The position numbers and the translations under genes are program-made. DNA of 64,000 nt from Luteipulveratus flavus (GTDB lineage: Bacteria; Actinomycetota; Actinomycetes; Actinomycetales; Dermatophilaceae), in assembly GCF_029080175.1 (NCBI RefSeq), contig NZ_JARFJC010000022.1; one strand, written 5' to 3'. Position 1 is the stretch's first letter, and each line of letters begins with the position of its first letter. The notes under the pieces are model-generated. The model made no database searches and was not told where the DNA came from. It was given only the letters and a program-made list of their open reading frames with translations. Shown piece by piece: positions 1 to 7,832 of this stretch.

Positions 1-746
1 GCCATCGTGCCCACGTCGGCGGCGTCGAGCACCACCATCGGGTCGGAGCCGCCGAGCTCGAGCACGGACTTGGTGAGGTTCTTGCCGGCCGCCTCGGCGA
101 CGGACGCGCCTGCGGCCTCGCTGCCGGTCAGCGAGACGCCCTGCACCCGCGGGTCGGCGATGACGTCCGGGATCAGCTTGCTGGAGGCGAACAGGTTGAT
201 GTACCCGCCCTCGAGCAGGCCGGCGTCCCGCAGCACCTCCTCGATGAGCGAGGACGACGCCGCGCAGATGCCGGCGTGCTTGAGCAGGATCGTGTTGCCG
301 AGCATGAGGTTCGGCGCGGCGAACCGGGCCACCTGGTAGTACGGGTAGTTCCACGGCATGACGCCGAGCAGCACGCCGACCGGCTCCTTGCGGACGACGC
401 TGCGCAGCGCGCCCTGCGCGTCCAGCTCCTCGTCCTCCAGCAGGTCGGGGCCGTGCTCGGCGTACCAGCCGTAGATCGACCCCGACAGCTTCACCTCGCC
501 CTTGGCCTCGCGCATCGGCTTGCCCATCTCGACCGCGATGGCCCGGGCCAGCTCGTCGGCGCGCTCGTCGTACAGCTCGGCCGTACGCCTCAGCACCTGG
601 GCGCGGTCATGCGGCGAGGTCTGCCGCCAGGTCTCGTACGCGGTGTGCGCCTTCTCGACCGCGGCGAGCGCGCCGTCGCGGTCGAGCTCGTCGAAGGTCT
701 TCTCGACCTCGCCGGTGGCGGGGTTCTCGGTCCGGTAGTTCGCCAT
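1..746 (-). CDS. Aldehyde dehydrogenase, succinate-semialdehyde type (N-terminal 248 aa; runs off the window)
   Basis: NAD(P)-dependent aldehyde dehydrogenase, read on the minus strand and truncated by the left window edge, so only 248 residues are visible. The ALDH fold is clear: PWNYP at residues 131-135, the cofactor-binding lysine in ILLKHA (about 156), the LTGSEAAG nucleotide loop near 206 and the general base Glu230 in LELGGSDP. The catalytic cysteine lies beyond the edge. The short N-terminus and the spacing match NADP-dependent succinate-semialdehyde dehydrogenases (GabD1-type), which oxidise succinate semialdehyde to succinate. Substrate is inferred from resemblance only. The ATG at 746 has a GGAAGGAC Shine-Dalgarno 5 nt upstream, and a SigB/F-type promoter lies at 785-809. 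Confidence 0.85.
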   Translation of the reverse strand, partial: MANYRTENPATGEVEKTFDELDRDGALAAVEKAHTAYETWRQTSPHDRAQVLRRTAELYDERADELARAIAVEMGKPMREAKGEVKLSGSIYGWYAEHGPDLLEDEELDAQGALRSVVRKEPVGVLLGVMPWNYPYYQVARFAAPNLMLGNTILLKHAGICAASSSLIEEVLRDAGLLEGGYINLFASSKLIPDVIADPRVQGVSLTGSEAAGASVAEAAGKNLTKSVLELGGSDPMVVLDAADVGTM

Positions 747-784
747 GAGTCGTCCTTCCGTGCTGAGAGGTCTCCTGCACATCG

Positions 785-809
785 CTACCCGATCGAAGGC
801 CGCCCAATC
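785..809 (-). promoter_or_regulatory. Putative SigB/SigF-type stress promoter for the aldehyde dehydrogenase
   Basis: On the minus strand GATT, 15 bp, GGGTAG (-35 at 806-809, -10 at 785-790). It fits the actinobacterial SigB/SigF consensus GNNT-N14-16-GGGTA. It lies about 40 bp upstream of the start codon at 746. Inferred from pattern only. Confidence 0.5.
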
Positions 810-860
810 AAGCGCACCGACCGGCGCCGGCGAACGGCGGTCGACCCGACGGAGCCGGCC

Positions 861-3284
861 TCAGAGCGTGACGGGCGCCCGACCGGGCGGCTGAGCGGGT
901 CGCGGGGTCAGCGGCTCGACGGCCGTCCACGGTCGGGAGATCGGCTCGCCGGGCTGCAGGGTGATGTCCTCCCGCTCCCGCCCCGAGCAGTGCGTCAGCT
1001 CCAGCGGCTCGTCGCCGGCCAAGGCGTACCGGACCGAGCCGGCGGTGATCTCGACGGTGAGCCGGCACTGCTTCGGGCGGACCGCGAAGCGCAGCCGGTG
1101 CCAGCCGGGCGGCAGCTGCGGGCGGAACAGAAGCCGTTCGGGCAGCGAGCGCATCCCGCCGAAGCCGGCGACCAGCGCGAGCCATCCGCCGGCCATGGAC
1201 GCGATGTGCAGGCCGTCCCGCGCGTTGTGCTCCAGGTCCTTCAGGTCCATCAGCGCCGCCTCGGCGAGGTACTCCGCGGCCAGGTCGAGGTGACCGACCT
1301 CGGCGGCGACCACCGCCTGCGTACACGCCGAGAGCGAGGAGTCCCGCACGGTGATCGGCTCGTAGTACGCGAACGCGCGCGCCTTCTCCTCGTCGGTGAA
1401 CGCCTCCCCGCACCAGTGCAGCGCGAGCATCAGGTCGGCCTGCTTGATCACCTGCTTGCGGTACAGGTCGAAGTACGGGGCGTGCAGCAGCAGCGGGTAC
1501 TCCTCGTCGCGGGCGGAGCGCTCGAAGTCCCACTCCTGCCAGTCGGTGAACCCGCGGCACTGCTCGTGCACCTGCTTGTCCTCGTTGTACGGCATCGACA
1601 TCCGCCCGGCCGCGTCCAGCCAGGACTCGATCTCGGCGTCGTCGACGTCCGCGGCCGGCCAGCGCCTGGCCACATAGGCGGCGGACCGCAGGTTCTGCGC
1701 GGCCATCAGGTTGGTGTAGATGTTGTCGTCGCACACGGCGGTGTACTCGTCCGGGCCGGTGACGCCGTCGATGTGGAAGCACTCGTCGGCGCCGACGTGG
1801 CCGAGCGACATCCACAGCCGCGCGGTCTCGACGAGCAGCGGCTGGGCGCACTCACGGCCGAAGTCCTCGTCCTGGGTCCACCACAGGTGCCTGGCCGCCG
1901 CCACGGCGACGTCGGCGTTGACGTGCACCGCGGCCGTCCCCGCCGGCCAGTACGCCGAGCACTCCTGGCCGCGGATCGTCCGCCAGGGGAACGCCGCGCC
2001 GTTCAGCCGGAGCGTGCTCGCCCGTTCCTTGGCCAGCTCCAGGGTGGACAGCCGCCAGCGCAGCGCGTCGTTCGCGGCGTCCGGGGCGGTGACGGTCAGC
2101 AGCGGGAGGACGAACTGCTCGGTGTCCCAGAACGCGTGCCCGTCGTACCCCGTGCCGGTCAGGCCCTTGGCCGCGATGGCCCGACGCTCCGTACGGGCAC
2201 CCGCCTGGTAGGCGTGGAACACATTGAACCGCACTGCCTGCTGGATCTCGACCGGGCCGTCCAGCTCGACGTCGGCGCCCGCCCAGAACTCCTCGTACGC
2301 CCGCTCCTGCTCCTCCAGCACGCCCTCCCAGTGGGCGTCGCGTGCGCTCATCAGGGCGGCGGCGACCTGGTCGCGCAGCGCCGGCATGGACCGCTGGCTG
2401 GACCAGCCGTACGACACGAACTTGACCATCCGCAGCTGCTCGCCGGGCTGCAGGCTGGTCGAGACGGACACGCGCGCCCAGTTCGGGTGGTGCGAGATCG
2501 CCTCCACCGAGTGGCCGTTCGGCGTGAAGATGTGGTGGTCCATGGCCGCCGCCAGCTGCAGCTTGCTGGCCCGGGTGCGGTGGATCAGCAGCGCGCTCAG
2601 CCCGTCGGCATGGTGGTCCACCGGCTTCAGGACGTCCTTCATCGCGGCCGTCACCCGCGGGTCGTCGGAGCGGCTCGGCGTGTGCTCGTTCGCGACCAGC
2701 TCGGACTGGGCCACGACACGCAGCGGCCGGTCGACGGGCTCGACCCGGTAGTCGATCGCCAGCAGCGACCGGCGGGTCAGCGAGACGAGCCGGGTGCTGC
2801 GGATGCGGACCAGCTTGTCGGCCGGGGAGCGCCACACCAGGTCACGTTCGAGCACGCCCCGCCGAAGGTCGAGAACCCTTTCGTGCGAGATGATCTCGCC
2901 GTACCGCAGGTCCAACGGCTCGTCGTCCACCAGCAACCGGATCAGCTTGCCGTCTGTCACGTTGACCACGGTCTGCCCGGACTCCGGATAGCCGTACCCG
3001 GCCTCCGCGTACGGCAGCGGCCGCGTCTCGTAGAAGGACGCGAGGTAGGTGCCGGGCAGGCCCGACGGGTCGCCCTCGTCGAGGTTGCCGCGCGCGCCGA
3101 TGTGCCCGTTGGAGAGCGTGAACAGCGACTCGGAGACGGCCAGGCTCTCCTGGCTCAGGCCGACCTCGCGAACCTGCCACGGCTCCACCAGGATCCGGTG
3201 GTTGTCGCCGAGGGTGTGGGAGCCGACCAGCTCCTGCTCCTCCGCCAGGTCCTCGGTGGGGCCGACGCGCTCCGCCTCGCTCAC
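861..3284 (-). CDS. Glycoside hydrolase family 65 disaccharide phosphorylase
   Basis: 807-aa GH65 protein, the family of maltose, trehalose and kojibiose phosphorylases, which split an alpha-glucosyl disaccharide with phosphate into beta-glucose 1-phosphate and a sugar. The N-terminal beta-sandwich carries FTLSNGHIGARGN near residue 56. The (alpha/alpha)6 barrel has HAFWDTE near 380 and the catalytic acid Glu in VTGPDEYT at about 512. The C-terminal jelly-roll region follows. Length is typical for the family. The start is GTG at 3284 and overlaps the stop of the HAD gene by 4 bp (GTGA), so the two are translationally coupled. The pair matches, from memory, Rv3400-Rv3401 of M. tuberculosis. 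The natural disaccharide cannot be read from sequence; trehalose or maltose is likely. Confidence 0.9.
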   Translation of the reverse strand: MSEAERVGPTEDLAEEQELVGSHTLGDNHRILVEPWQVREVGLSQESLAVSESLFTLSNGHIGARGNLDEGDPSGLPGTYLASFYETRPLPYAEAGYGYPESGQTVVNVTDGKLIRLLVDDEPLDLRYGEIISHERVLDLRRGVLERDLVWRSPADKLVRIRSTRLVSLTRRSLLAIDYRVEPVDRPLRVVAQSELVANEHTPSRSDDPRVTAAMKDVLKPVDHHADGLSALLIHRTRASKLQLAAAMDHHIFTPNGHSVEAISHHPNWARVSVSTSLQPGEQLRMVKFVSYGWSSQRSMPALRDQVAAALMSARDAHWEGVLEEQERAYEEFWAGADVELDGPVEIQQAVRFNVFHAYQAGARTERRAIAAKGLTGTGYDGHAFWDTEQFVLPLLTVTAPDAANDALRWRLSTLELAKERASTLRLNGAAFPWRTIRGQECSAYWPAGTAAVHVNADVAVAAARHLWWTQDEDFGRECAQPLLVETARLWMSLGHVGADECFHIDGVTGPDEYTAVCDDNIYTNLMAAQNLRSAAYVARRWPAADVDDAEIESWLDAAGRMSMPYNEDKQVHEQCRGFTDWQEWDFERSARDEEYPLLLHAPYFDLYRKQVIKQADLMLALHWCGEAFTDEEKARAFAYYEPITVRDSSLSACTQAVVAAEVGHLDLAAEYLAEAALMDLKDLEHNARDGLHIASMAGGWLALVAGFGGMRSLPERLLFRPQLPPGWHRLRFAVRPKQCRLTVEITAGSVRYALAGDEPLELTHCSGREREDITLQPGEPISRPWTAVEPLTPRPAQPPGRAPVTL

Positions 3285-4000
3285 AGCAGCTCGCCCAGGT
3301 CGGCCACGACGGTGCTCGCGCCGTGCTCCCGTAGCGCGTCGGCGTGCCGGTCGTCGACACGGTTCACGCCGACGACGTAGCCGAACGCGCCCCGCCGGCC
3401 GGCCTCGACGCCGGACGTCGCGTCCTCGAAGACCGCCGCCTGCTCGGCCGTGACACCCGCGCGAGCCGCGCCCGCGAGGAAGGAGTCGGGGGCGGGCTTG
3501 CCCGGGATGCCCTCCTGCTGGAGGGTCACACCGTCGACCCGGTCCTCGACGAGCGCGTCCAGGCCGGTGACGCGCAGGACGTCCGCGGTGTTGGCGCTGG
3601 AGGAGACCACGATCCGGCGCAGCCCGGCGTCACGGGCGGCCTCGAGGTAGCGGCGAGAGCCCTCGAACACGGTCACGCCGTCGTCGTGGATGCGGCGCAG
3701 CACGTCGGCGTTCTTGCGCTCGCCGATGGCCATGATCGTGTCGGCGTCGGCACCGTCCTCCGGGCCACCTTCCGGCGGCGTGATGCCCCTCGAACGGAGG
3801 AAGTCGCGGACCCCGTCGAGGCGGGGCTTGCCGTCGACGTGCTCGGTGTAGTCGTCGTCGGTGAACGGCGGCCGGCCGTGGCGCTCCAGGACGGGGTCGA
3901 ACGTCGCCTTCCACGCGGCGCGATGAACGGCGGCGGTGTCGGTGAGCACCCCGTCGAGGTCGAACAGACAAGCGCGGATCGCGTCCGGAAGTCCGAGCAC
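3281..4000 (-). CDS. Beta-phosphoglucomutase-like HAD hydrolase
   Basis: 239-aa HAD-superfamily protein. Motif I is FDLDGVLTDTA near residue 13, with the nucleophile Asp and the second Asp intact. A helical cap (residues about 25-100) follows, then motif II VVSSSAN, motif III Lys in GKPAPD, and motif IV VFEDATSGVEAG. These are the hallmarks of beta-phosphoglucomutases, which convert beta-glucose 1-phosphate to glucose 6-phosphate, exactly the product of the coupled GH65 enzyme. I chose the GTG at 4000 because homology to the family begins a few residues later; an in-frame ATG at 4102 would add 34 unlikely residues that overlap the divergent promoter. A GGGTAC box on the minus strand near 4071-4076 could be the operon promoter, but its -35 is poor. 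Confidence 0.85.
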   Translation of the reverse strand: MLGLPDAIRACLFDLDGVLTDTAAVHRAAWKATFDPVLERHGRPPFTDDDYTEHVDGKPRLDGVRDFLRSRGITPPEGGPEDGADADTIMAIGERKNADVLRRIHDDGVTVFEGSRRYLEAARDAGLRRIVVSSSANTADVLRVTGLDALVEDRVDGVTLQQEGIPGKPAPDSFLAGAARAGVTAEQAAVFEDATSGVEAGRRGAFGYVVGVNRVDDRHADALREHGASTVVADLGELL

Positions 4001-4084
4001 GCATCGATCGTGGCACGGATGTGTCCCGAAGCCACGCACCTGGACGGGAAGTCCGGCGACGACCGTTCCGGGTACCCGTCCTCG

Positions 4085-4109
4085 GGTTGGACGCGAGGTC
4101 ACCGGGTAG
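4085..4109 (+). promoter_or_regulatory. Putative SigB/SigF-type promoter for the small acidic protein gene
   Basis: GGTT (4085-4088), 15 bp, GGGTAG (4104-4109). It lies 10 bp upstream of the ATG at 4120, so the transcript would have a very short leader. Pattern-based inference. Confidence 0.5.
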
Positions 4110-4119
4110 CACTTGAGGT

Positions 4120-4320
4120 ATGAGTGACGACGGACAGATCTCGGAGAACAGCCGGCTGCGCCCGAGCAGCACCGACCCGGAGTCGGCCAGCGACGGCTCC
4201 GACGCCATCCCGGACGGCGCCGCTGCCCGCCAGGAGGCGGACGGCGCGCCGCACGAGAACGCCGACGCAGTGGGGGTCGACGACGGCATCCACGAGGACG
4301 ACGACTCCCGTACCGACTGA
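4120..4320 (+). CDS. Small acidic hypothetical protein (66 aa)
   Basis: Predicted 66-residue, strongly acidic, low-complexity protein rich in Asp, Glu, Ser and Gly and ending DDDSRTD. No membrane segment or Cys is present. I do not recognise a family. It is supported by a good SigB/F-like promoter just upstream (4085-4109), by AGGT before the ATG, and by the gene-free gap it fills between the divergent HAD operon and the convergent epimerase gene, whose stop lies 1 bp beyond its own. Similar small acidic, probably disordered proteins are common products of stress regulons in actinobacteria (inference). Confidence 0.55.
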   Translation: MSDDGQISENSRLRPSSTDPESASDGSDAIPDGAAARQEADGAPHENADAVGVDDGIHEDDDSRTD

Positions 4321-4321
4321 G

Positions 4322-5374
4322 TCAGGGCGTGTTGCGCACGTTGGTCCACACCTCGTGCGAACGCAGCGGGCCGCTCGTGCGCGGGTCCAGCGGCGGCGTC
4401 GCCGGCGCGGTCCCGTCGCGCAGGCCGGCCAGCATGTCGCGGACGGCGTCGCCGCCGGACCAGGCGGGCTGCCAACCCAGCTCGACGTGAGCGCGCTGGG
4501 TCGACATGCGGGGGACCTGGTTGAGCAGGTCGAACAGCCCTGGTGACGTCGGCGTGAGCCGGGCCGCCCACGCGGCGTGGATACCGGCGCGGGACAGACC
4601 GCGCGGGACCTGCACGACGCGCGCGCCCAGCATCGAGGCGATGGTCGGCATGTCCACCGTGTCCCCCGCCGACAGGTTGTACGCGCCCGCGGCGTCCTCG
4701 GCGGCGAGCGCGAGCTGGTAGGCGTGCGCCACGTCGTCGGCGTGCACGGCCTGCATCTCCACCCCGCCTGGGTCGGGCAGCACCGGCAGCCGTCCCTCGG
4801 CGAGGAAGCGGCCCGGCACGAGCGGTCCGGCGAACAGCCGCCGCTGCTGGGTCGCCGCGCCGGCCTGGAAGGTGAACGCCGGCCGCATCCGGACGACGCG
4901 CGTCCGGTGGTGCTCGCGCTCGAAGATGTCCAGCAGCCGCTCGACGTAAGCCTTCTCGCGGCTGTACGCCGACGTCGGCACGCCGTGCGTCGGCCAGGTC
5001 TCCGACACCGGGGTGTCGTCCCGCTTCGCGGAGTACGCCCCGACCGACGACGCCTGGAGGAGGACGCGCACCTGGGAGAGCGCGATCGCGTCCAGCAGCC
5101 GGGCGGTGCCGAGGACGTTCGCCTGCCAGGTCAGGTCGGGGTCGCGGGTGGGCTGCATCAGCCACGCGAGGTTGACGACCGCGTCCACCCCGTCGAGCAG
5201 GTCCGTCGGGAGGGGCTGAGCGAGGTCGACCGCGCGCCATAGCGCCGGTGCCGGGAACTGCGCTGGTCTGCGGCGTGAGGCCCCGACCAGCTCCGTGACG
5301 CCCGGGTCGTCGAGCAGGCGACGGACCACGCAGGTTCCGACGTTTCCGGTGGCTCCGAGGACGAGTACCTTCAT
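4322..5374 (-). CDS. NAD-dependent epimerase/dehydratase (extended SDR)
   Basis: 350-aa extended short-chain dehydrogenase/reductase. It has an N-terminal Rossmann motif GATGNVG at residues 7-13, the catalytic pair in SAYSREKAY (Tyr-x3-Lys) near 136-144, and the upstream QASSVGAY strand with the active-site serine. Such proteins act on nucleotide sugars or small carbonyls; the substrate is not determinable. The ATG at 5374 follows a GGGTAG box by only 9 bp, implying a leaderless or nearly leaderless message. It is monocistronic, with a convergent small gene downstream. Confidence 0.85.
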   Translation of the reverse strand: MKVLVLGATGNVGTCVVRRLLDDPGVTELVGASRRRPAQFPAPALWRAVDLAQPLPTDLLDGVDAVVNLAWLMQPTRDPDLTWQANVLGTARLLDAIALSQVRVLLQASSVGAYSAKRDDTPVSETWPTHGVPTSAYSREKAYVERLLDIFEREHHRTRVVRMRPAFTFQAGAATQQRRLFAGPLVPGRFLAEGRLPVLPDPGGVEMQAVHADDVAHAYQLALAAEDAAGAYNLSAGDTVDMPTIASMLGARVVQVPRGLSRAGIHAAWAARLTPTSPGLFDLLNQVPRMSTQRAHVELGWQPAWSGGDAVRDMLAGLRDGTAPATPPLDPRTSGPLRSHEVWTNVRNTP

Positions 5375-5383
5375 CTGCCTGGC

Positions 5384-5408
5384 CTACCCGGCCCACCCCG
5401 TCGGAAAC
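5384..5408 (-). promoter_or_regulatory. Putative SigB/SigF-type promoter for the epimerase gene
   Basis: Minus strand GTTT (5405-5408), 15 bp, GGGTAG (5384-5389). This is a full match to the GTTT-N15-GGGTA SigF consensus. The -10 ends 9 bp before the ATG at 5374. Confidence 0.6.
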
Positions 5409-5418
5409 GCGACGCGCG

Positions 5419-5946
5419 TCAGTCGTCCTGGCGGAACTCGCGTCGCGCCCGGTCCAGCTGATCGGCGAACGGCTCGGAGGTCCTGGTCGCGTCGGCCAGA
5501 CGCGGGACGCGCCGCAGCTGAGTCGTCACCGCGGTGACCGCGTCCTCGTCGACCAAGCCCTGAAGCGCCGGAATCTCCTGGTGCTCCTCGGCTTCCGCGT
5601 GCGCGGTCACCACGTCCGCCCAGGTCGCGAAGGCCGTCGAGAACGCGTCCGAGTCGATGGCGAGGGCCTCGAGCCGGGTCATCCCGTCGGCCGCGTCGTC
5701 CTCCTCGCCGACCCGCTCGTCGATCAGCGGGACGTCCTGGCCGGTGTCGGTGCGCGGGATCGAGTGGAGGTGCTCCTGCTCGGCCGCCTCGTGCACCGCC
5801 AGGAACGTCCGCAGCTGGTCGAACGCCTCGGCGCGCGGCGCACCCGACGACGTCGCCACCGACCGCAGCATCGCCCTGATCTGCTGATGCTGGCTGCTGA
5901 GCTCGGACTTCAGGTCCTGCAGCGCGACGGCGGTCACCGCGGCCAC
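5419..5946 (-). CDS. Hemerythrin HHE-domain protein
   Basis: 175-aa four-helix protein with metal-ligand spacing of hemerythrin-like (HHE) domains: His20, His52 with Glu56, His59/His61, then His116 and His122 in AHAEAEEHQEIPAL. The family binds a diiron centre and serves in O2, NO or redox sensing and iron handling. The stop of the small acidic gene (5951) lies 4 bp upstream of the GTG start I chose (5946), which suggests coupled translation. Longer in-frame extensions exist but would overlap that gene with a low-complexity Thr/Arg tail. It is the last gene of a three-gene operon from the promoter near 6588. Specific function unknown. Confidence 0.75.
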   Translation of the reverse strand: MAAVTAVALQDLKSELSSQHQQIRAMLRSVATSSGAPRAEAFDQLRTFLAVHEAAEQEHLHSIPRTDTGQDVPLIDERVGEEDDAADGMTRLEALAIDSDAFSTAFATWADVVTAHAEAEEHQEIPALQGLVDEDAVTAVTTQLRRVPRLADATRTSEPFADQLDRARREFRQDD

Positions 5947-5950
5947 GTCG

Positions 5951-6196
5951 TCAGGCGTCCGTACGCCCGCGTCCGGCGTCGTCCTGGTCGTCGCCGTCGA
6001 CGTCGCCGTTGCTGCTCGCCGAGGCGGTGTCGTCGTCCTTCGCGTCGTCCGGGATGCCGCCGCTGGCGGTGTCGTTGCGCTCGCCGCCGGACTCCCCGGT
6101 GCGGGACCCGGGGCCACCCTCCTGCTGGTCGACGTCGCTCGGTGCGCCGTCCCGGCTCGTGCCGTTCTCCTGCGGGTCCTGCGGTGCTGCCGTCAT
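5951..6196 (-). CDS. Small acidic, Gly/Asp-rich hypothetical protein (81 aa)
   Basis: 81-residue predicted disordered protein dominated by Asp, Gly, Ser, Asn and Gln, ending GRGRTDA. The ATG at 6196 has a well placed AGGGAG Shine-Dalgarno and overlaps the stop of the upstream membrane-protein gene as ATGA (6193-6196). It resembles the small acidic protein at 4120-4320 in composition, though not clearly in sequence. I do not recognise a family. Position between a two-TM protein and a hemerythrin suggests a stress-operon accessory protein (inference). Confidence 0.6.
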   Translation of the reverse strand: MTAAPQDPQENGTSRDGAPSDVDQQEGGPGSRTGESGGERNDTASGGIPDDAKDDDTASASSNGDVDGDDQDDAGRGRTDA

Positions 6197-6507
6197 CGGT
6201 CCGCTCCCTTCTGTCGTCGCTGTCGTCGGTCGTCGGCGTCCTGGTGCCACACCGTCCAGGCGAGGACGGCGAGGATCACGCCTCCCCAGACCAGCCCGAC
6301 GGCGATGTGCACCAGCATGAGCACGGGGACGGCGCACAGCGCAACCACCAGGGCCACCAGCAGGAACGCCGACGTCCGGGGCTGTCGTCGACGGCGCATG
6401 CGCCGGGCGAAGCCGACGTCACTGTCGAGGTCCTGCTCGATGGCGCGGAGCAGGGCGATCTCCCGCGCGGTGAGGCGCAGCGGGCCGCGCTCGTCGTTGC
6501 GTCGCAC
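6193..6507 (-). CDS. Small two-TM membrane protein, DUF3040-like
   Basis: 104-aa protein with a cytoplasmic helix containing LTAREIALLRAIEQDL, a basic patch (residues 35-44), two closely spaced membrane helices (about 46-66 and 68-88) and a charged C-terminal tail. This order, an N-terminal 'E-x-x-L-L-x-x-I/M-E' helix then two TM spans, is that of DUF3040 proteins of actinobacteria, whose function is unknown. The GTG start at 6507 is preceded by a perfect AGGAGG at 4 nt. First gene of the operon ending with the hemerythrin-like gene. Confidence 0.7.
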   Translation of the reverse strand: MRRNDERGPLRLTAREIALLRAIEQDLDSDVGFARRMRRRRQPRTSAFLLVALVVALCAVPVLMLVHIAVGLVWGGVILAVLAWTVWHQDADDRRQRRQKGADR

Positions 6508-6587
6508 ACAACCTCCTCGTGCCGTGGTGGCCGACCCCCGGACCCGGGAAGCACCCGTCCTGGCTCGCGCCGGCACCTGACCGTCGT

Positions 6588-6613
6588 TTACCCGGCCGTC
6601 CGCGAGGCGAATC
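6588..6613 (-). promoter_or_regulatory. Putative SigB/SigF-type promoter for the DUF3040-hemerythrin operon
   Basis: Minus strand GATT (6610-6613), 16 bp, GGGTAA (6588-6593). The last base of the -10 deviates (A). It lies about 80 bp upstream of the GTG at 6507. Confidence 0.4.
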
Positions 6614-6650
6614 GTGCGCGTCTCGGCATCGACGCGGGCTCCGGCGTCCG

Positions 6651-7832
6651 CTAGTCGGAGGTCGGCGCGTCGTGGGTCGTGACGACCTCGTTCGCCGCCG
6701 CCCACTGACCGATGTCGCGCCGCTCGATCGCCGCGGCCATCAGGTCCGGGAACAGGTCGGGGGTGCACGCGAACGACGGGACGCCGACCTCGGCGAGCGC
6801 CGCCGCGTGGGCGGCGTCGAACGACGGCTGGCCGGAGTCGCTCAGCGCGAGGAGAGCGATCATCGTGGCGCCGGACGCGACGACGGACCGGGCGCGGCTG
6901 ACCATCTCCTCGGCGATGCCGCCCTCGTAGAGGTCGCTGATGAGGACGAGGACCGTGTCGTCCGGGCGGCTGATCTGCTGCTGGCAGTACGCGAGCGCCC
7001 GGTTGATGTCCGTACCCCCACCGAGCTGGACGCCGAAGAGGACGTCCACCGGGTCGTCGAGCTCGTCGGTGAGGTCGACGACCTCGGTGTCGAACACCAC
7101 CATCCGGGTGCTGACGGCCGAGAGCGACGCGAGGACCGCCCCGAACACCGAGCTGTAGACGATCGACTCGGCCATCGAGCCCGACTGGTCGATGCACAGG
7201 ATGATCTCGCGCTCGATCTCGGTGGAGCGGCGTGCGTACCCCACCAGCCGCTCGGGAACGACCGTGCGGTGCTCGGGCAGGTAGTGGCCCAGGTTCGCGG
7301 CGATCGTGCGGTTCCAGTCGACGTCTCGCAGCCGTGGCCGGCGGGTGCGTGCGGCGCGGTCCAGGGCTCCGGTCACCGCTTGCACCGTGCGCTGCCGCAG
7401 CCTCGCCTCCAGGTCGTCGGTGACCTGCCGGACGACGGCGCGTGCCGTCTCGCGCGAGTGCTCCGGGATCACCCGGCCCAGGCCGATGAGCGTGCTGACG
7501 AGGGACACGTCGGGCTGCACGGCGCGCATGGTCTCCGGCTCCAGCAGCATCTGGCTGAGCCCGAGCCGGTCCATCGCGTCCGACTGCATCACCTGCACGA
7601 CCGAGGAGGGGAAGTAGCCGCGGATGTCGCCCAGCCACCGGGCGACCTTCGGCGAGGAGCCGCCGAGCCCGCCGCGGCGGGTGCCGCCGTACAGCGACTC
7701 CAGGGCACCGTCGCGCTTGAGGTCGTCGGCGCTCAGGGTGATCTCCGCGCCGTCACCCGCGGTCACGCCGTCGGCGTCCCCGCCGCCCAGCACCAGGCGC
7801 CACCGGGTCAGCCGGTCACGCTGCTCCGTCAT
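6651..7832 (-). CDS. VWA-domain protein of a MoxR/VWA cluster
   Basis: 393-aa protein whose C-terminal half is a von Willebrand factor A domain with a complete MIDAS: Asp215-x-Ser217-x-Ser219 in CIDQSGSMAES, Thr274 in GGGTD, and Asp300 in LISDLYEG. The N-terminal half (residues 1-200) is helical and carries no motif I recognise. No signal peptide. VWA proteins of this type work with MoxR AAA+ ATPases, the MIDAS metal binding the partner or client. The ATG at 7832 overlaps the end of the DUF5682 gene by 17 bp. Last gene of the five-gene operon starting at 14099. Confidence 0.85.
   Translation of the reverse strand: MTEQRDRLTRWRLVLGGGDADGVTAGDGAEITLSADDLKRDGALESLYGGTRRGGLGGSSPKVARWLGDIRGYFPSSVVQVMQSDAMDRLGLSQMLLEPETMRAVQPDVSLVSTLIGLGRVIPEHSRETARAVVRQVTDDLEARLRQRTVQAVTGALDRAARTRRPRLRDVDWNRTIAANLGHYLPEHRTVVPERLVGYARRSTEIEREIILCIDQSGSMAESIVYSSVFGAVLASLSAVSTRMVVFDTEVVDLTDELDDPVDVLFGVQLGGGTDINRALAYCQQQISRPDDTVLVLISDLYEGGIAEEMVSRARSVVASGATMIALLALSDSGQPSFDAAHAAALAEVGVPSFACTPDLFPDLMAAAIERRDIGQWAAANEVVTTHDAPTSD

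Noticed and set aside
276..3380. 1034-aa plus-strand open frame opposite the GH65 and HAD genes
   Set aside because: It is an antisense shadow, rich in Arg/Pro/Gly/Gln with no domain, while the minus strand carries a complete GH65 protein with catalytic motif.
4071..4076. GGGTAC box as a promoter of the HAD-GH65 operon
   Set aside because: The box sits in a GGGTACCC palindrome and has no fitting -35 on the minus strand, so the operon promoter remains unassigned.
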